This document shows, piece by piece, positions 8,498 through 17,183 of a stretch of 64,000 nucleotides of DNA. Source of the DNA: Caulifigura coniformis (GTDB lineage: Bacteria; Planctomycetota; Planctomycetia; Planctomycetales; Planctomycetaceae); assembly GCF_007745175.1 (NCBI RefSeq), contig NZ_CP036271.1, forward strand, positions 1,377,154 through 1,441,153, written 5' to 3'. Made by a program: the position numbers and the translations under genes. Position 1 is the stretch's first letter, and each line of letters starts with the position of its first letter. The notes beneath the pieces were generated by a model that saw only the letters and a program-made list of their open reading frames with translations, was not told the DNA's origin and ran no database searches.

Positions 8498-10563
8498 GTG
8501 CCCCCAGGTCCTTCCTCGCTCGTGCATCGGTCATCGGTGAGCACCCAGCATCGCAGCACCTCCGCGACACTCCAAGCCTGTGCGCAACATCCACGCGGAT
8601 GAAATGGAGATTCCGCATCGAAGACTTCGCTCACCGAGCCGATGCATGCTTCACCCAGGTGCTCCATCAGTCCGTTGAGCAACGACCGCGCTTCCGCGCG
8701 ACGCTCCGGATACACCTTCAGCCACGAATCGACAAACGGGCCAATCAGCCACCCCCAGACTGTCCCCTGATGGTAGGCCGCATCCCGGGTCCTCAGGTCG
8801 CCGCGATAGGTCGGCTTGTATTCCTTGTCGTCCGGCGAAAGCGATCGCAGTCCCACCGGAGTCAGGAGCTTCTTCTCCGCAACATCAACAACGGCCTTCC
8901 AGCGATCCTCCTTCAGCACGGGATTCGGCAGTGAAATCGCAAACAGCTGGTTCGGCCGTACGGAGGCGTCGTTTCCCCGCTCTCCATCCACGACATCGAA
9001 CAGCCCGTGTTCATCATCGTTCCAGAATCGGAGATTGAACGATTCCCGGATCTGGGCCGCCAGTTGCTGATAGCGTTTGGCTGCGGCTGTCCCGTTCTCT
9101 TCGCCCACCCATCGTTCGAGAAGTCGGACCGCATTGTACCAGAGGGCGTTGATCTCCACGGCCTTTCCGCGCCTTGGAGTCACGACCCAGTCCCCCATTT
9201 TCGCGTCCATCCAGGTCAGCTGATAGCCATCCTGACCCTGCCTGAGCAGACCGTCTTTCGCGTCGACGCCGATCCGGTAGCGGGTCCCCCCGACGTGGTG
9301 GTCATAAATGTCGATCAGCCGCGGAAGGATTTCCCGCAGCGTGCCGCGATCACCCGTGACGCGAACGTAGCGATCGAGTGCGTGGAAGAACCACAATGTC
9401 GCGTCGGCCGTGTGATACAGGCCTTCGTCCTGCCCCTCCGGGAACAGGTTGGGAATCAGTCCGTCGCGGATGTGCTGCGCGAATGTCCGCAGGATGTACC
9501 CACCTTCCGACTGCCGGCCGGTCGACAGCGTCAGCCCTTCCAGGCTGATCATCGTGTCGCGTCCCCAGTCGGTGAACCAGTGGTATCCGGCGATCACGGT
9601 CCGCCCTTCGTCGCCCGTCGCCTTCGCACGCGCAACATCTTCCGCGCGACCAATCGGGCGGATGACGAACTGGTCTGCCGCCAGTACGAGCTCCCCCCCC
9701 ACGTCGCCCCGCGCGCACTTCGGCGCATTGGACAGCAGCCGTTCCCGTCGGACGTTCTCGGCGAGGAAGGCCTCGTCCGGCTCCATGGCCAGGATCGTCT
9801 TCCATTCCTCGGTCGACGCAATCACGGTGGCATCCATGCCAGGCGCCAGGTCGAACCGGAAGTAGCCAGGACTCCACAGATCACCGACGGACTCGTACCC
9901 GCGGCTCTCCTCGATGCGGAACAGCATCTCGTGGAAATAACGGCGCTCAATCGTGAACGCCGTTCGCGTTCCATAGGTCGTCAGCCTGAGCACAGGAAGT
10001 TCTTTTCCGGCCAACAGCTCGAAGCGATCGTCCACGACGCGCAGTTCGAATGTTTTCGGCAGCGGGGAATTGACCGGTGCGTCGTGCGACCGGAAATGGA
10101 CGCTCGGCATCAACTTCAGCCGCAGAATGTCGTGCCCTTCGAGCACCCGGTAGTTCAGGTGAACGGTGTTCTGATTCCGCGGCATGAATAATCGCTTCTC
10201 GAGAAGCGTGCCGTTGATCTGGTACCGCCAGACCGGCAGGCCGTTCTCAAGCCGAAACTCCTTCAGGTAGCTCGCTCCATGCACCGCCAGTTCCGGCACG
10301 CGTTCTTCGCCGCCGAGCAGCACAATTGACCCGTCTCTCAGCCGCACCTGCTCGGACAGGTGGTTCAGCATCATCATCCGTCCCAGCGGAGCGGGCATCG
10401 CCGCGATCAACAGGCCGTGATAGCGGCGCGTTGCGACCCCGGCGACAGTACCGGAGGCGTATCCCCCGAGCCCGTTGGTCACCAGCCACTCACGCGTCAC
10501 GAGCGGGTCATGAGTCGCCGACGCGTCGGTCGACCAGGGCATCGTGCGGATCAGCATCGTCAA
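8494..10563 (-). CDS. Amylo-alpha-1,6-glucosidase (archaeal/bacterial glycogen debranching type)
   Basis: A 689-aa protein with a bacterial/archaeal GDE N-terminal beta domain (about 1-260, including WLVTNGLGGYASGTVAGV) and a C-terminal (alpha/alpha)6 glucosidase domain. Characteristic blocks are GYHWFTDWGRDTMISLEGL, HTADATLWFFHALDRY and YHQGTVWGWLIGPFVDS. Members hydrolyse the alpha-1,6-linked glucose left at glycogen branch points. It overlaps treZ upstream and treY downstream by 4 bp each (ATGA), so the three are almost certainly translationally coupled. Its presence beside GlgX gives the operon two unrelated debranching enzymes, which is unusual. The family is clear; substrate preference cannot be read from sequence. 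Confidence 0.92.
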   Translation of the reverse strand: MTMLIRTMPWSTDASATHDPLVTREWLVTNGLGGYASGTVAGVATRRYHGLLIAAMPAPLGRMMMLNHLSEQVRLRDGSIVLLGGEERVPELAVHGASYLKEFRLENGLPVWRYQINGTLLEKRLFMPRNQNTVHLNYRVLEGHDILRLKLMPSVHFRSHDAPVNSPLPKTFELRVVDDRFELLAGKELPVLRLTTYGTRTAFTIERRYFHEMLFRIEESRGYESVGDLWSPGYFRFDLAPGMDATVIASTEEWKTILAMEPDEAFLAENVRRERLLSNAPKCARGDVGGELVLAADQFVIRPIGRAEDVARAKATGDEGRTVIAGYHWFTDWGRDTMISLEGLTLSTGRQSEGGYILRTFAQHIRDGLIPNLFPEGQDEGLYHTADATLWFFHALDRYVRVTGDRGTLREILPRLIDIYDHHVGGTRYRIGVDAKDGLLRQGQDGYQLTWMDAKMGDWVVTPRRGKAVEINALWYNAVRLLERWVGEENGTAAAKRYQQLAAQIRESFNLRFWNDDEHGLFDVVDGERGNDASVRPNQLFAISLPNPVLKEDRWKAVVDVAEKKLLTPVGLRSLSPDDKEYKPTYRGDLRTRDAAYHQGTVWGWLIGPFVDSWLKVYPERRAEARSLLNGLMEHLGEACIGSVSEVFDAESPFHPRGCCAQAWSVAEVLRCWVLTDDRCTSEEGPGGT

Positions 10564-12437
10564 GACTCCTCCTGAGGCCGCGCTGCAAACAGGAGCGCCG
10601 AGTGCGCGGGGAGATGGCAGTTGCGTTCAAGTTGAGAGGTTGGCGTCCCCTCACCTCCGTATCGCGGGTCTTCGCTCGACCAGATCAGCGTCCAGCGACA
10701 GCCGGCCGGTTCCGCGAGCAAAGGTTCGGGAACCGGGGAAAGGTCGGCGTCAACACCCAGGTTGACGAGCAGCAGCCGGTCCAGGCCGTCGTCAGCGAAG
10801 AATCGGATCAGGAACGCCTCCTCAGTGAGCACAGCGCCGTCGATATTCGACGACTCGGCCGAGATGACCGGATCGGTCCGTCGCAGGGTCAGCAGGTCAC
10901 GGAAGAAGCTCGAGGCCTCCGGATGCCTGTCGACTTCCGACCAGTCGAGCTTCGAGCGCTCGAACGTCGAACGGTCCTGCGGCCGGGGAATCTGCGCCTG
11001 CATCTCCGGCGTCGCCAGGCTCGGAAACTGCGCCAGGAATTTGCGGCGTCCCTCGTCGACCAGCGTCGCCAGCTCGGGACGATGATCGGCGAAGTAGTAG
11101 AAGTGACTCGTGGCTCCGAATTCCTGGCCCTGGAAGAGCATCGGAGTGGAAGGTCCCAGCAGCATGAGCGCCGTCAACGTGCGATACATCGCCGGCGAGG
11201 AAACCACGGCCATCCGCTGCCCGCGGCCAGAGTTCGCGACCTGGTCGTGGTTTTCAATGTACGCCACGAAGTTTGTCGGCGGGCATTGCAGCGCTGGATG
11301 ACCACGGCGTTTTTCCTGCCACTTGTACCACTGTCCCTGATACAGATAGCCCCACTTCATCGCAGAGATGAATTCCTGCGGAGCGCCGCGGTAGTCGGTG
11401 TAATACGCCTCCGCCCGCCCGGTCAGCGCCACGTGCAGCGAATGATGCAGGTCGTCATTCCACAGCGCGTCCATGCCGAAGCCTCCCTGCTCCGGCGCGG
11501 CCACGTGATGCGTTTCCTGCGGCTCGTTCTCCGCGACAATGTAGATGCTCCTTTCCTCAGCGGCGTCGCGCGCCGCGGCGGTCATCTCTTTCAGAATGTG
11601 CGAACACGACGCGTCGTAGATGTTCTGCGTTGCATCCAGCCGCAGGCCGTCAAGGTGAAACTCCTGGATCCAGTACCGCGCATTCGTCAGAACGAACTCC
11701 CGCACCGGCCCTGACTGCTCGCCATCGAAATTGACCGCCTCTCCCCAGTCGGTTTCGTGCTTGCTGGAGAAGTACGAATCGCTGAATGCCTTGAGGTAGT
11801 TTCCGTCCGGCCCGAAGTGGTTGTAGACGACGTCGAGAATCACGCCGATGCCCAGTTCGTGCGCCCGGTCGACGAAGCGACGGAAGTCGTCCGGCGTTCC
11901 GTAAAGCCTCGTCGGCGCGAACAGGTTGACGCCGTCGTACCCCCAGCCAAACTCGCCTGCGAAGTCAGCCAGGGGCATCACCTCCACCAGAGTGATGCCG
12001 GTCTGCTTCAGATGGGGAAGCTTCTGCAGCGCCGACTCCCAGGTCCCTTCCGGCGTAAATGTCCCGACGTGCATCTCATAGATCACCTGCCCCTGCCGCC
12101 CCGCGCCGAGCCAGGCCTTGTCACTCCACTGAAACGATGCGGGATCCACCACCATCGACGGCCCGTGCGGACCTTCAGGCTGAAAGCGCGAGGCCGGATC
12201 CGGGAAAAGTGTCGTGTCATCATCCAGACGGAACCGATACGTCGCCCCGACCATCACGCCAGGTACGGTTCCCGAGAAATATCCCGTTGGTTCACGCTCG
12301 AGTCGCTGCTCGAACGATCGACCGCCGGAAGTCCCGACGACGATCACGCAGTTTCGATTGGGCGCCCAGACCCGAAAGGCCGTCCCCTGCCCGTTTGGCT
12401 CGGCACCAATGGGGTATCGCCGGGGAGCATGGGACAT
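10560..12437 (-). CDS. treZ: Malto-oligosyltrehalose trehalohydrolase TreZ
   Basis: GH13 subfamily 10 enzyme that releases free trehalose from the maltooligosyl trehalose made by TreY. 625 aa. The N-terminal CBM48-like domain (about 1-100, with GTAFRVWAPNRNCVIVVG) is followed by the barrel with VILDVVYNHFGPDGNY (region I), LDGLRLDATQNIYD with the nucleophile Asp (region II), IYIVAENEPQE with the acid Glu (region III) and YIENHDQVANSGRGQR (region IV, typical of TreZ rather than glycogen branching enzyme). It is the first gene of the minus-strand operon. Its promoter should lie in the 209-bp gap to metX, where I could not pick one confidently. Stop and next start overlap as ATGA. Confidence 0.96.
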   Translation of the reverse strand: MSHAPRRYPIGAEPNGQGTAFRVWAPNRNCVIVVGTSGGRSFEQRLEREPTGYFSGTVPGVMVGATYRFRLDDDTTLFPDPASRFQPEGPHGPSMVVDPASFQWSDKAWLGAGRQGQVIYEMHVGTFTPEGTWESALQKLPHLKQTGITLVEVMPLADFAGEFGWGYDGVNLFAPTRLYGTPDDFRRFVDRAHELGIGVILDVVYNHFGPDGNYLKAFSDSYFSSKHETDWGEAVNFDGEQSGPVREFVLTNARYWIQEFHLDGLRLDATQNIYDASCSHILKEMTAAARDAAEERSIYIVAENEPQETHHVAAPEQGGFGMDALWNDDLHHSLHVALTGRAEAYYTDYRGAPQEFISAMKWGYLYQGQWYKWQEKRRGHPALQCPPTNFVAYIENHDQVANSGRGQRMAVVSSPAMYRTLTALMLLGPSTPMLFQGQEFGATSHFYYFADHRPELATLVDEGRRKFLAQFPSLATPEMQAQIPRPQDRSTFERSKLDWSEVDRHPEASSFFRDLLTLRRTDPVISAESSNIDGAVLTEEAFLIRFFADDGLDRLLLVNLGVDADLSPVPEPLLAEPAGCRWTLIWSSEDPRYGGEGTPTSQLERNCHLPAHSALLFAARPQEES

Positions 12438-12646
12438 GGTTCGCTATCGTGCAGATCAGGGACGGTGGGCCGCACCTCCCGCGCGGCTCTACACCGCGAT
12501 TTTGCAAACCGCGTACCGTCGCTCATTCCGGCCGTCGCCGAATGAATTCCGAGGCCCGTGCGCTCGTCCCGCATTTCTGCCGCGAGTCTCTGACAAGCCG
12601 GCTGACAGTTGCGCGTCCACGCTGGACCGCCGTCGCTCCGTCGCGG

Positions 12647-13852
12647 TCAGGCCCGGGCAGCTCCCTTCGGAAGATCGAAATAGCACCGATCGAGAAACGG
12701 CGCCACGAGCTTCGCCAGCATCGGCAGTTCACTCTCGACCAGGAACGCGTCGTGTCCGTGCGGACTGTTCAGCTCCGTGTAGCTGACATGCCGCCCCGCC
12801 TGCACCAGCGCACGGACGATCGCCCGGCTTTGCTCCGTCGGAAACAGCCAGTCGGTGTTGTAGGACACCACGAGAAACCGGGCAGCCGTCTTCGCGAGCG
12901 ACTGCGACATCGGCCCGTAGTCCCGTTCCAGATCGAAGTAATCCATCGCGCGGGTCAGCCGCAGATAGCTGTTGGCATCGAACCGCTCGACGAAGCGTTT
13001 CCCCTGGTAGTTGAGGTAGCTCTCGATCTGGAACTCGGTGTCGTCGTTGATCTGATAGCGCAGTTCTTCCGTATGCTGCAGCCGCCTTCCGAACTTCCTC
13101 TCGATCGCCTGTTCGGAGAGATAGGTGATGTGCGCAATCATCCGGGCCAGCGCCAGACCGAACTTGGGCCTGTCCGCCTGCTCGTAGAAGTTGCCCCCGT
13201 TAAAGGCCGGGTCGGCCACGATGGCCCGCCGGCCGACTGCGTTGAAGGCGATCCCCTGTGCCGACAGCCGGGCCCCTGATGCGAGCACGATGGCCGAGGC
13301 GATGCTGTCGGGCGCATGGGCCGCCCATTCCAGCACCTGCATCCCCCCCAGGCTCCCTCCCACGATCGCCAGCAGCTTCGAGATTCCCAGCGATGCCACC
13401 AGCGCCTGATGCGTCCTCACGATGTCCGACACCGTCAGGAACGGAAACTCGGGACCATACGGCTTGCCAACGGCGGGATCGGTGGAGTTGGGACCCGTCG
13501 TCCCCTGGCAGCCGCCGAGGACGTTCGCGCAGATCACGAAAAAGCGGTCGGTATCAATTCCCTTGCCGGGCCCGACAAACCCGTCCCACCAGCCCGGCTT
13601 GCGGTCTTCCGGATGTCGTCGACCCGCCACATGGGAATCCCCGGTCAGGGCGTGGCAAATGAACACCGCGTTGTCTTTCCGCGGACTCAGTTCACCGTAC
13701 GTCTGGTAGGCCACCGTAATCGGCCCGAATTCCTGACCGCACTTCAGCAGCAGGGGGCGCGGCGGCTCAAAGAGGGTTGCGGATTGCCGCTGGACATAGC
13801 CGTTCGGCTCCCCGGACTCTGGTTGAACAGGTGTTGCGGCAGCAGAGCTCAT
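12647..13852 (-). CDS. metX: Homoserine O-acyltransferase MetX
   Basis: Alpha/beta-hydrolase acyltransferase of 401 aa that activates the hydroxyl of homoserine with acetyl-CoA (or succinyl-CoA) in methionine biosynthesis. The nucleophile Ser167 sits in VGGSLGGMQVLEW. The catalytic Asp is in YNTDWLFP and the His in NSPHGHDAFLVE. FICHALTGDSH and FFVICANVLGGCQGTTGP form the active-site tunnel typical of MetX. The start at 13852 (MSSAAATPV) was chosen because upstream in-frame sequence is low quality; a nearby GTG would add a few residues. It is a single gene between treZ and a divergent cytochrome gene. Acetyl versus succinyl specificity cannot be assigned by eye. Confidence 0.94.
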   Translation of the reverse strand: MSSAAATPVQPESGEPNGYVQRQSATLFEPPRPLLLKCGQEFGPITVAYQTYGELSPRKDNAVFICHALTGDSHVAGRRHPEDRKPGWWDGFVGPGKGIDTDRFFVICANVLGGCQGTTGPNSTDPAVGKPYGPEFPFLTVSDIVRTHQALVASLGISKLLAIVGGSLGGMQVLEWAAHAPDSIASAIVLASGARLSAQGIAFNAVGRRAIVADPAFNGGNFYEQADRPKFGLALARMIAHITYLSEQAIERKFGRRLQHTEELRYQINDDTEFQIESYLNYQGKRFVERFDANSYLRLTRAMDYFDLERDYGPMSQSLAKTAARFLVVSYNTDWLFPTEQSRAIVRALVQAGRHVSYTELNSPHGHDAFLVESELPMLAKLVAPFLDRCYFDLPKGAARA

Positions 13853-14032
13853 GGATTCCACTGAAACGACGATTTCGCCGGCAGCTTTTCCGTTGGCGAA
13901 GGACCGGGGCCGATTGCCACACGAGGTCCGCCAACGGTTATACTGAGTCGGCAGTCCTTTTGCCTGCTCCCACCCCATGACAGCCGGCTCCGCCTCGGAG
14001 TTCGCCCCGCCCCAACTGACTGGCAACCCTTC

Positions 14033-16819
14033 ATGCGGTTCGCTTCCTACACGTTGTTGCTGTTGATGTCGGGCTCTTTCGGCGGGGCAATCGGATTCTC
14101 CGCCGAATCGGTGGCCGCGGATCCCGACCGGGAAAAATCCTTTGAAGCGCACGTCCGCCCGCTGCTGGTCAAACGCTGCGGAAACTGCCACGGACCTGAG
14201 AAACAGCAGGGAGATCTCCGCCTCGACCTGAAGCCGTCCGTCCTGGGCGAAAAGCCGGGCGAGGGAGTTGTTGTTCCCGGCAAACCCGACGAAAGCCGAC
14301 TCCTCGAAGTCATCCGATACACCGCGGGCGAGACGCAGATGCCCCCCGCCGGAAAGCTCCCGGCGGTGGAAATCGACATCCTCACCAACTGGATCAAGGA
14401 CGGCGCCTATTGGCCCGATCACGGCCCGGCCACCGGGACAAAGACCTCGGCCGGTCTCCCGAAGTCGGCCGACGGCCAGTGGGACTTCGCAGCCATTGCC
14501 ACATCACATTGGGCGTTCGCCCCTCCCGCAAAGCCGGCCCTTCCCGAAATCAAAGACGCGGGCCGGGTGCAGCGGCCGATGGACCGGTTCGTCATCAAAC
14601 AGCTCGAGGCGGCTGGCCTGTCGCTTTCGCCCCCCGTCGATCGCCGCACTCTGGCCAAACGGGCCTGGTTCGATCTGGTTGGCGTCCCTCCCACCTATGA
14701 GGAAGTCGAAGCGTTTGCGAACGATCCCGCTCCGGACGCGTTCGAAAAACTTGTCGACCACCTGCTCGCATTGCCCCAGTACGGAGAGCGCTGGGGCCGG
14801 CACTGGCTGGACGTCGCCCGCTATGCCGACACGAAGGGATACGTGTTCACCGAGAACCGCTTCTACCCCTTCTCATTCACCTACCGCGACTACGTGATCC
14901 AGTCGTTCAACAACGACAAACCGTACGACCAATTCATCCTGGAGCAACTCGCAGCCGACCAGTTGGGCAAGCCGGCCGGCGACGAATCGCTCGCCGCACT
15001 CGGTTTCCTGACCGTCGGCCGACGCTACCTGAACAACCAGCAGGACATCATTGACGATCGCATCGACGTCGTGAGCCGCGGGCTGCTTGGGCTGTCCGTC
15101 AGCTGCGCTCGCTGCCACGATCACAAGTTCGACCCGATTCCGACGGCCGACTACTACTCGCTCTACGGAGTGTTCGCGAGTTGCAGCGAACCCGAAGATC
15201 TCCCACTGATCGGCGAGCCGGTTGATTCCCCCGAGTATCAGGCCTACCGCGAGGAATTCGTCAAACGCCAGAAGGCCTGCGACGACTACGAAGCCAGGGT
15301 TTACGTCGAACTCAAGGACCATCTGCGGACACGCGCCGGCGACTACATGCAGGCGATCCTGAAGGAGGAAAAGAAACTCCCGGAAGGAGTCTCCCTGTCG
15401 TACAAGGATGGCGAACCGGCCGATCGCCTCATTGCCCACTGGAAACAGCACCTCGGACGCGTCAAACAGGACCACCCGGTCCTCGGTCTCTGGAAGCGGC
15501 TGGTCGACGCACCGGCTGCGGAGTTCTCCAAACGCCTCGCAACCGAGCTGGCCGAAGCGACGCCTCCTCTCAATCCCCGGGTGAAAACGGCCCTCGCATC
15601 AGCACCGCCACAGAACATCGTGGAGCTCGCAAAGGCCTACGGTACGCTCTTCGCCGCCATCGACGCGGAATGGACGGCCGCGACAAAGGATGTCCCGTCC
15701 CCCCCCGCCCAGCTGGGCGACGCGGATTCAGAAGACGTCCGACGCGTCCTGTACGGTGAGGCTTCCGTCACCAGTTTCCCGCAGTCGGACACAAAGCGGC
15801 TTTTCGGCCGGAACCATCGTGACCACCTCAAGGAACTCGAGAAGAAACTGGCCCAGCTGAATGTCGATTCCCCAGGCGCGCCTCCCCGCGCGATGGTTGT
15901 CCAGGATAATCCGTCACCGACGGAGCCGGTCATCTTCGTTCGCGGCAATGCGGGACGCCGCGGCGAGAAGGTTCCCCGGCGGTTTCCCCGCATCCTCAAT
16001 CACGCGGGCGCCGCTTTCCAGAAAGGAAGCGGCCGGCTGGAACTCGCGAAAGCCATCGTCGACCCGGCCAACCCGCTCACAGCCCGCGTGATGGTGAACC
16101 GCGTTTGGATGCTGCACTTCGGAACGCCGCTCGTCGCGTCACCCTCCGATTTCGGCGTCCGGGCCGACGCCCCCACAAATCCCGAACTGCTGGATTACCT
16201 TGCCGACTTCTTCGTGAAGAGCGGCTGGTCGATCAAGGAATTGCATCGCGAGATGCTGCTCAGCGCGACCTGGCAGCAACAGAGTCTCGATCGGCCCGAC
16301 GCCCGGGCAGTCGACTCCGAGAACTCCCTGTACTGGCGAATGAATCGCCGCCGCCGCGAGTTCGAATCACTTCGCGACTCATGGCTGGCCGCTGCCGGAA
16401 AGCTCGACCCCAGGATGTTCGGCAGGCCCGTGAACATTGAAACGCAGCCGTACACCGGCCGCCGCACAATCTATGAACTCGTCGACCGCAACAACCTGCC
16501 AGGACTGCTGCGCACCTTCGATTTCCCGACTCCGGACTCGTCCAGCGCCCAGCGGCCGCAAACGACAGTCCCGCAACAGGCCCTCTACGGAATGAACTCG
16601 CCATTCATTCAGGAACTCGCCGCAGCGCTCGCTGACCGGCCCCGCGCCTCGGACAACCCAGACACACGAGCAACTCAACTCTTCCGATACGCACTCGGCA
16701 GGGACCCTCTGCCGGACGAGAGTCGAGCATTGACGGAGGCAGTCAGCGCCGGAGCGTTCGACTGGCCGGAGGCCGCCCAGGTTCTCCTGCTGTCGAACGA
16801 ATTCGCGTTCGTCGACTAA
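14033..16819 (+). CDS. Planctomycete cytochrome-c/DUF1549/DUF1553 (PSD1) protein
   Basis: Large exported protein of 928 aa with a family layout found mainly in Planctomycetota. A signal peptide (about 1-24) is followed by a cytochrome-c-like PSCyt1 domain (about 35-125) carrying one CxxCH heme site (CGNCHGPEKQQG) and a later Met (TQMPPAG). A DUF1549/PSCyt2 domain (about 180-390) contains a second CxxCH in SCARCHDHKFDP. A C-terminal DUF1553/PSD1 domain (about 655-910) has NRVWMLHFGTPLV and LHREMLLSATWQQQS. The biochemical role is unknown; family members often lie near sulfatase or polysaccharide genes. The usual downstream DUF1501 partner is absent here, the next gene being unrelated. Two heme motifs suggest a redox or electron-transfer role, which is inference. 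Confidence 0.93.
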   Translation: MRFASYTLLLLMSGSFGGAIGFSAESVAADPDREKSFEAHVRPLLVKRCGNCHGPEKQQGDLRLDLKPSVLGEKPGEGVVVPGKPDESRLLEVIRYTAGETQMPPAGKLPAVEIDILTNWIKDGAYWPDHGPATGTKTSAGLPKSADGQWDFAAIATSHWAFAPPAKPALPEIKDAGRVQRPMDRFVIKQLEAAGLSLSPPVDRRTLAKRAWFDLVGVPPTYEEVEAFANDPAPDAFEKLVDHLLALPQYGERWGRHWLDVARYADTKGYVFTENRFYPFSFTYRDYVIQSFNNDKPYDQFILEQLAADQLGKPAGDESLAALGFLTVGRRYLNNQQDIIDDRIDVVSRGLLGLSVSCARCHDHKFDPIPTADYYSLYGVFASCSEPEDLPLIGEPVDSPEYQAYREEFVKRQKACDDYEARVYVELKDHLRTRAGDYMQAILKEEKKLPEGVSLSYKDGEPADRLIAHWKQHLGRVKQDHPVLGLWKRLVDAPAAEFSKRLATELAEATPPLNPRVKTALASAPPQNIVELAKAYGTLFAAIDAEWTAATKDVPSPPAQLGDADSEDVRRVLYGEASVTSFPQSDTKRLFGRNHRDHLKELEKKLAQLNVDSPGAPPRAMVVQDNPSPTEPVIFVRGNAGRRGEKVPRRFPRILNHAGAAFQKGSGRLELAKAIVDPANPLTARVMVNRVWMLHFGTPLVASPSDFGVRADAPTNPELLDYLADFFVKSGWSIKELHREMLLSATWQQQSLDRPDARAVDSENSLYWRMNRRRREFESLRDSWLAAAGKLDPRMFGRPVNIETQPYTGRRTIYELVDRNNLPGLLRTFDFPTPDSSSAQRPQTTVPQQALYGMNSPFIQELAAALADRPRASDNPDTRATQLFRYALGRDPLPDESRALTEAVSAGAFDWPEAAQVLLLSNEFAFVD

Positions 16820-17183
16820 GCTGCATTTCACACGACGTTGAGATCGAGCATTCCTGCCGACTGACGCACGGGGGAACTGAGCCGGAATTGGAGAGAATCG
16901 GCCAGCCCGCCGACGAGGGTTTCCCCGGTTCGTCTGGCGAAGTTGGTTTTCAGCGACTGTTCCGTACGACCGTTCTCCTCGCGCAACTCGACCGACCAGC
17001 CTCGAGTGGCGATCGAACGTAAACATCTCTTAACAAGTGACTTAGACACATCAAGACCGTGTTTTCCGGCGAGTTCGATTTTTTGGATCAATCCACTTGC
17101 AAACGGTAGAACATCTGCCGTACCTTGCCTAAAGCGGCCAATATCGCGCTCAAATTTTTTGTGGAAGAAGGGGCGGAGCAACT
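16820..17183. other. Divergent 364-bp spacer with a coding-like minus-strand frame
   Basis: Spacer between the cytochrome/PSD1 gene and the 441-aa secreted-protein gene. The right half (about 17020-17165) is visibly AT-richer and should carry the promoter of the downstream gene; a weak TTGGAT/TAGAAC pair with 18-nt spacing lies at 17083-17112. The left half contains a minus-strand open frame, listed separately. Confidence 0.5.
16828..17181 (-). CDS. Possible small protein, unrecognised
   Basis: A minus-strand open frame of up to 117 codons from a TTG at 17181 to a TGA at 16828. No family is recognised. The C-terminal 70 residues use GC-ending codons like real genes here and read as plausible protein (SVELREENGRTEQSLKTNFA). 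The N-terminal half is AT-rich and overlaps the likely promoter of the divergent gene at 17184. A shorter product from a GTG further in is therefore more likely than the full frame. There is no clear ribosome-binding site. It may be a gene remnant or chance. Confidence 0.25.
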   Translation of the reverse strand: MLRPFFHKKFERDIGRFRQGTADVLPFASGLIQKIELAGKHGLDVSKSLVKRCLRSIATRGWSVELREENGRTEQSLKTNFARRTGETLVGGLADSLQFRLSSPVRQSAGMLDLNVV

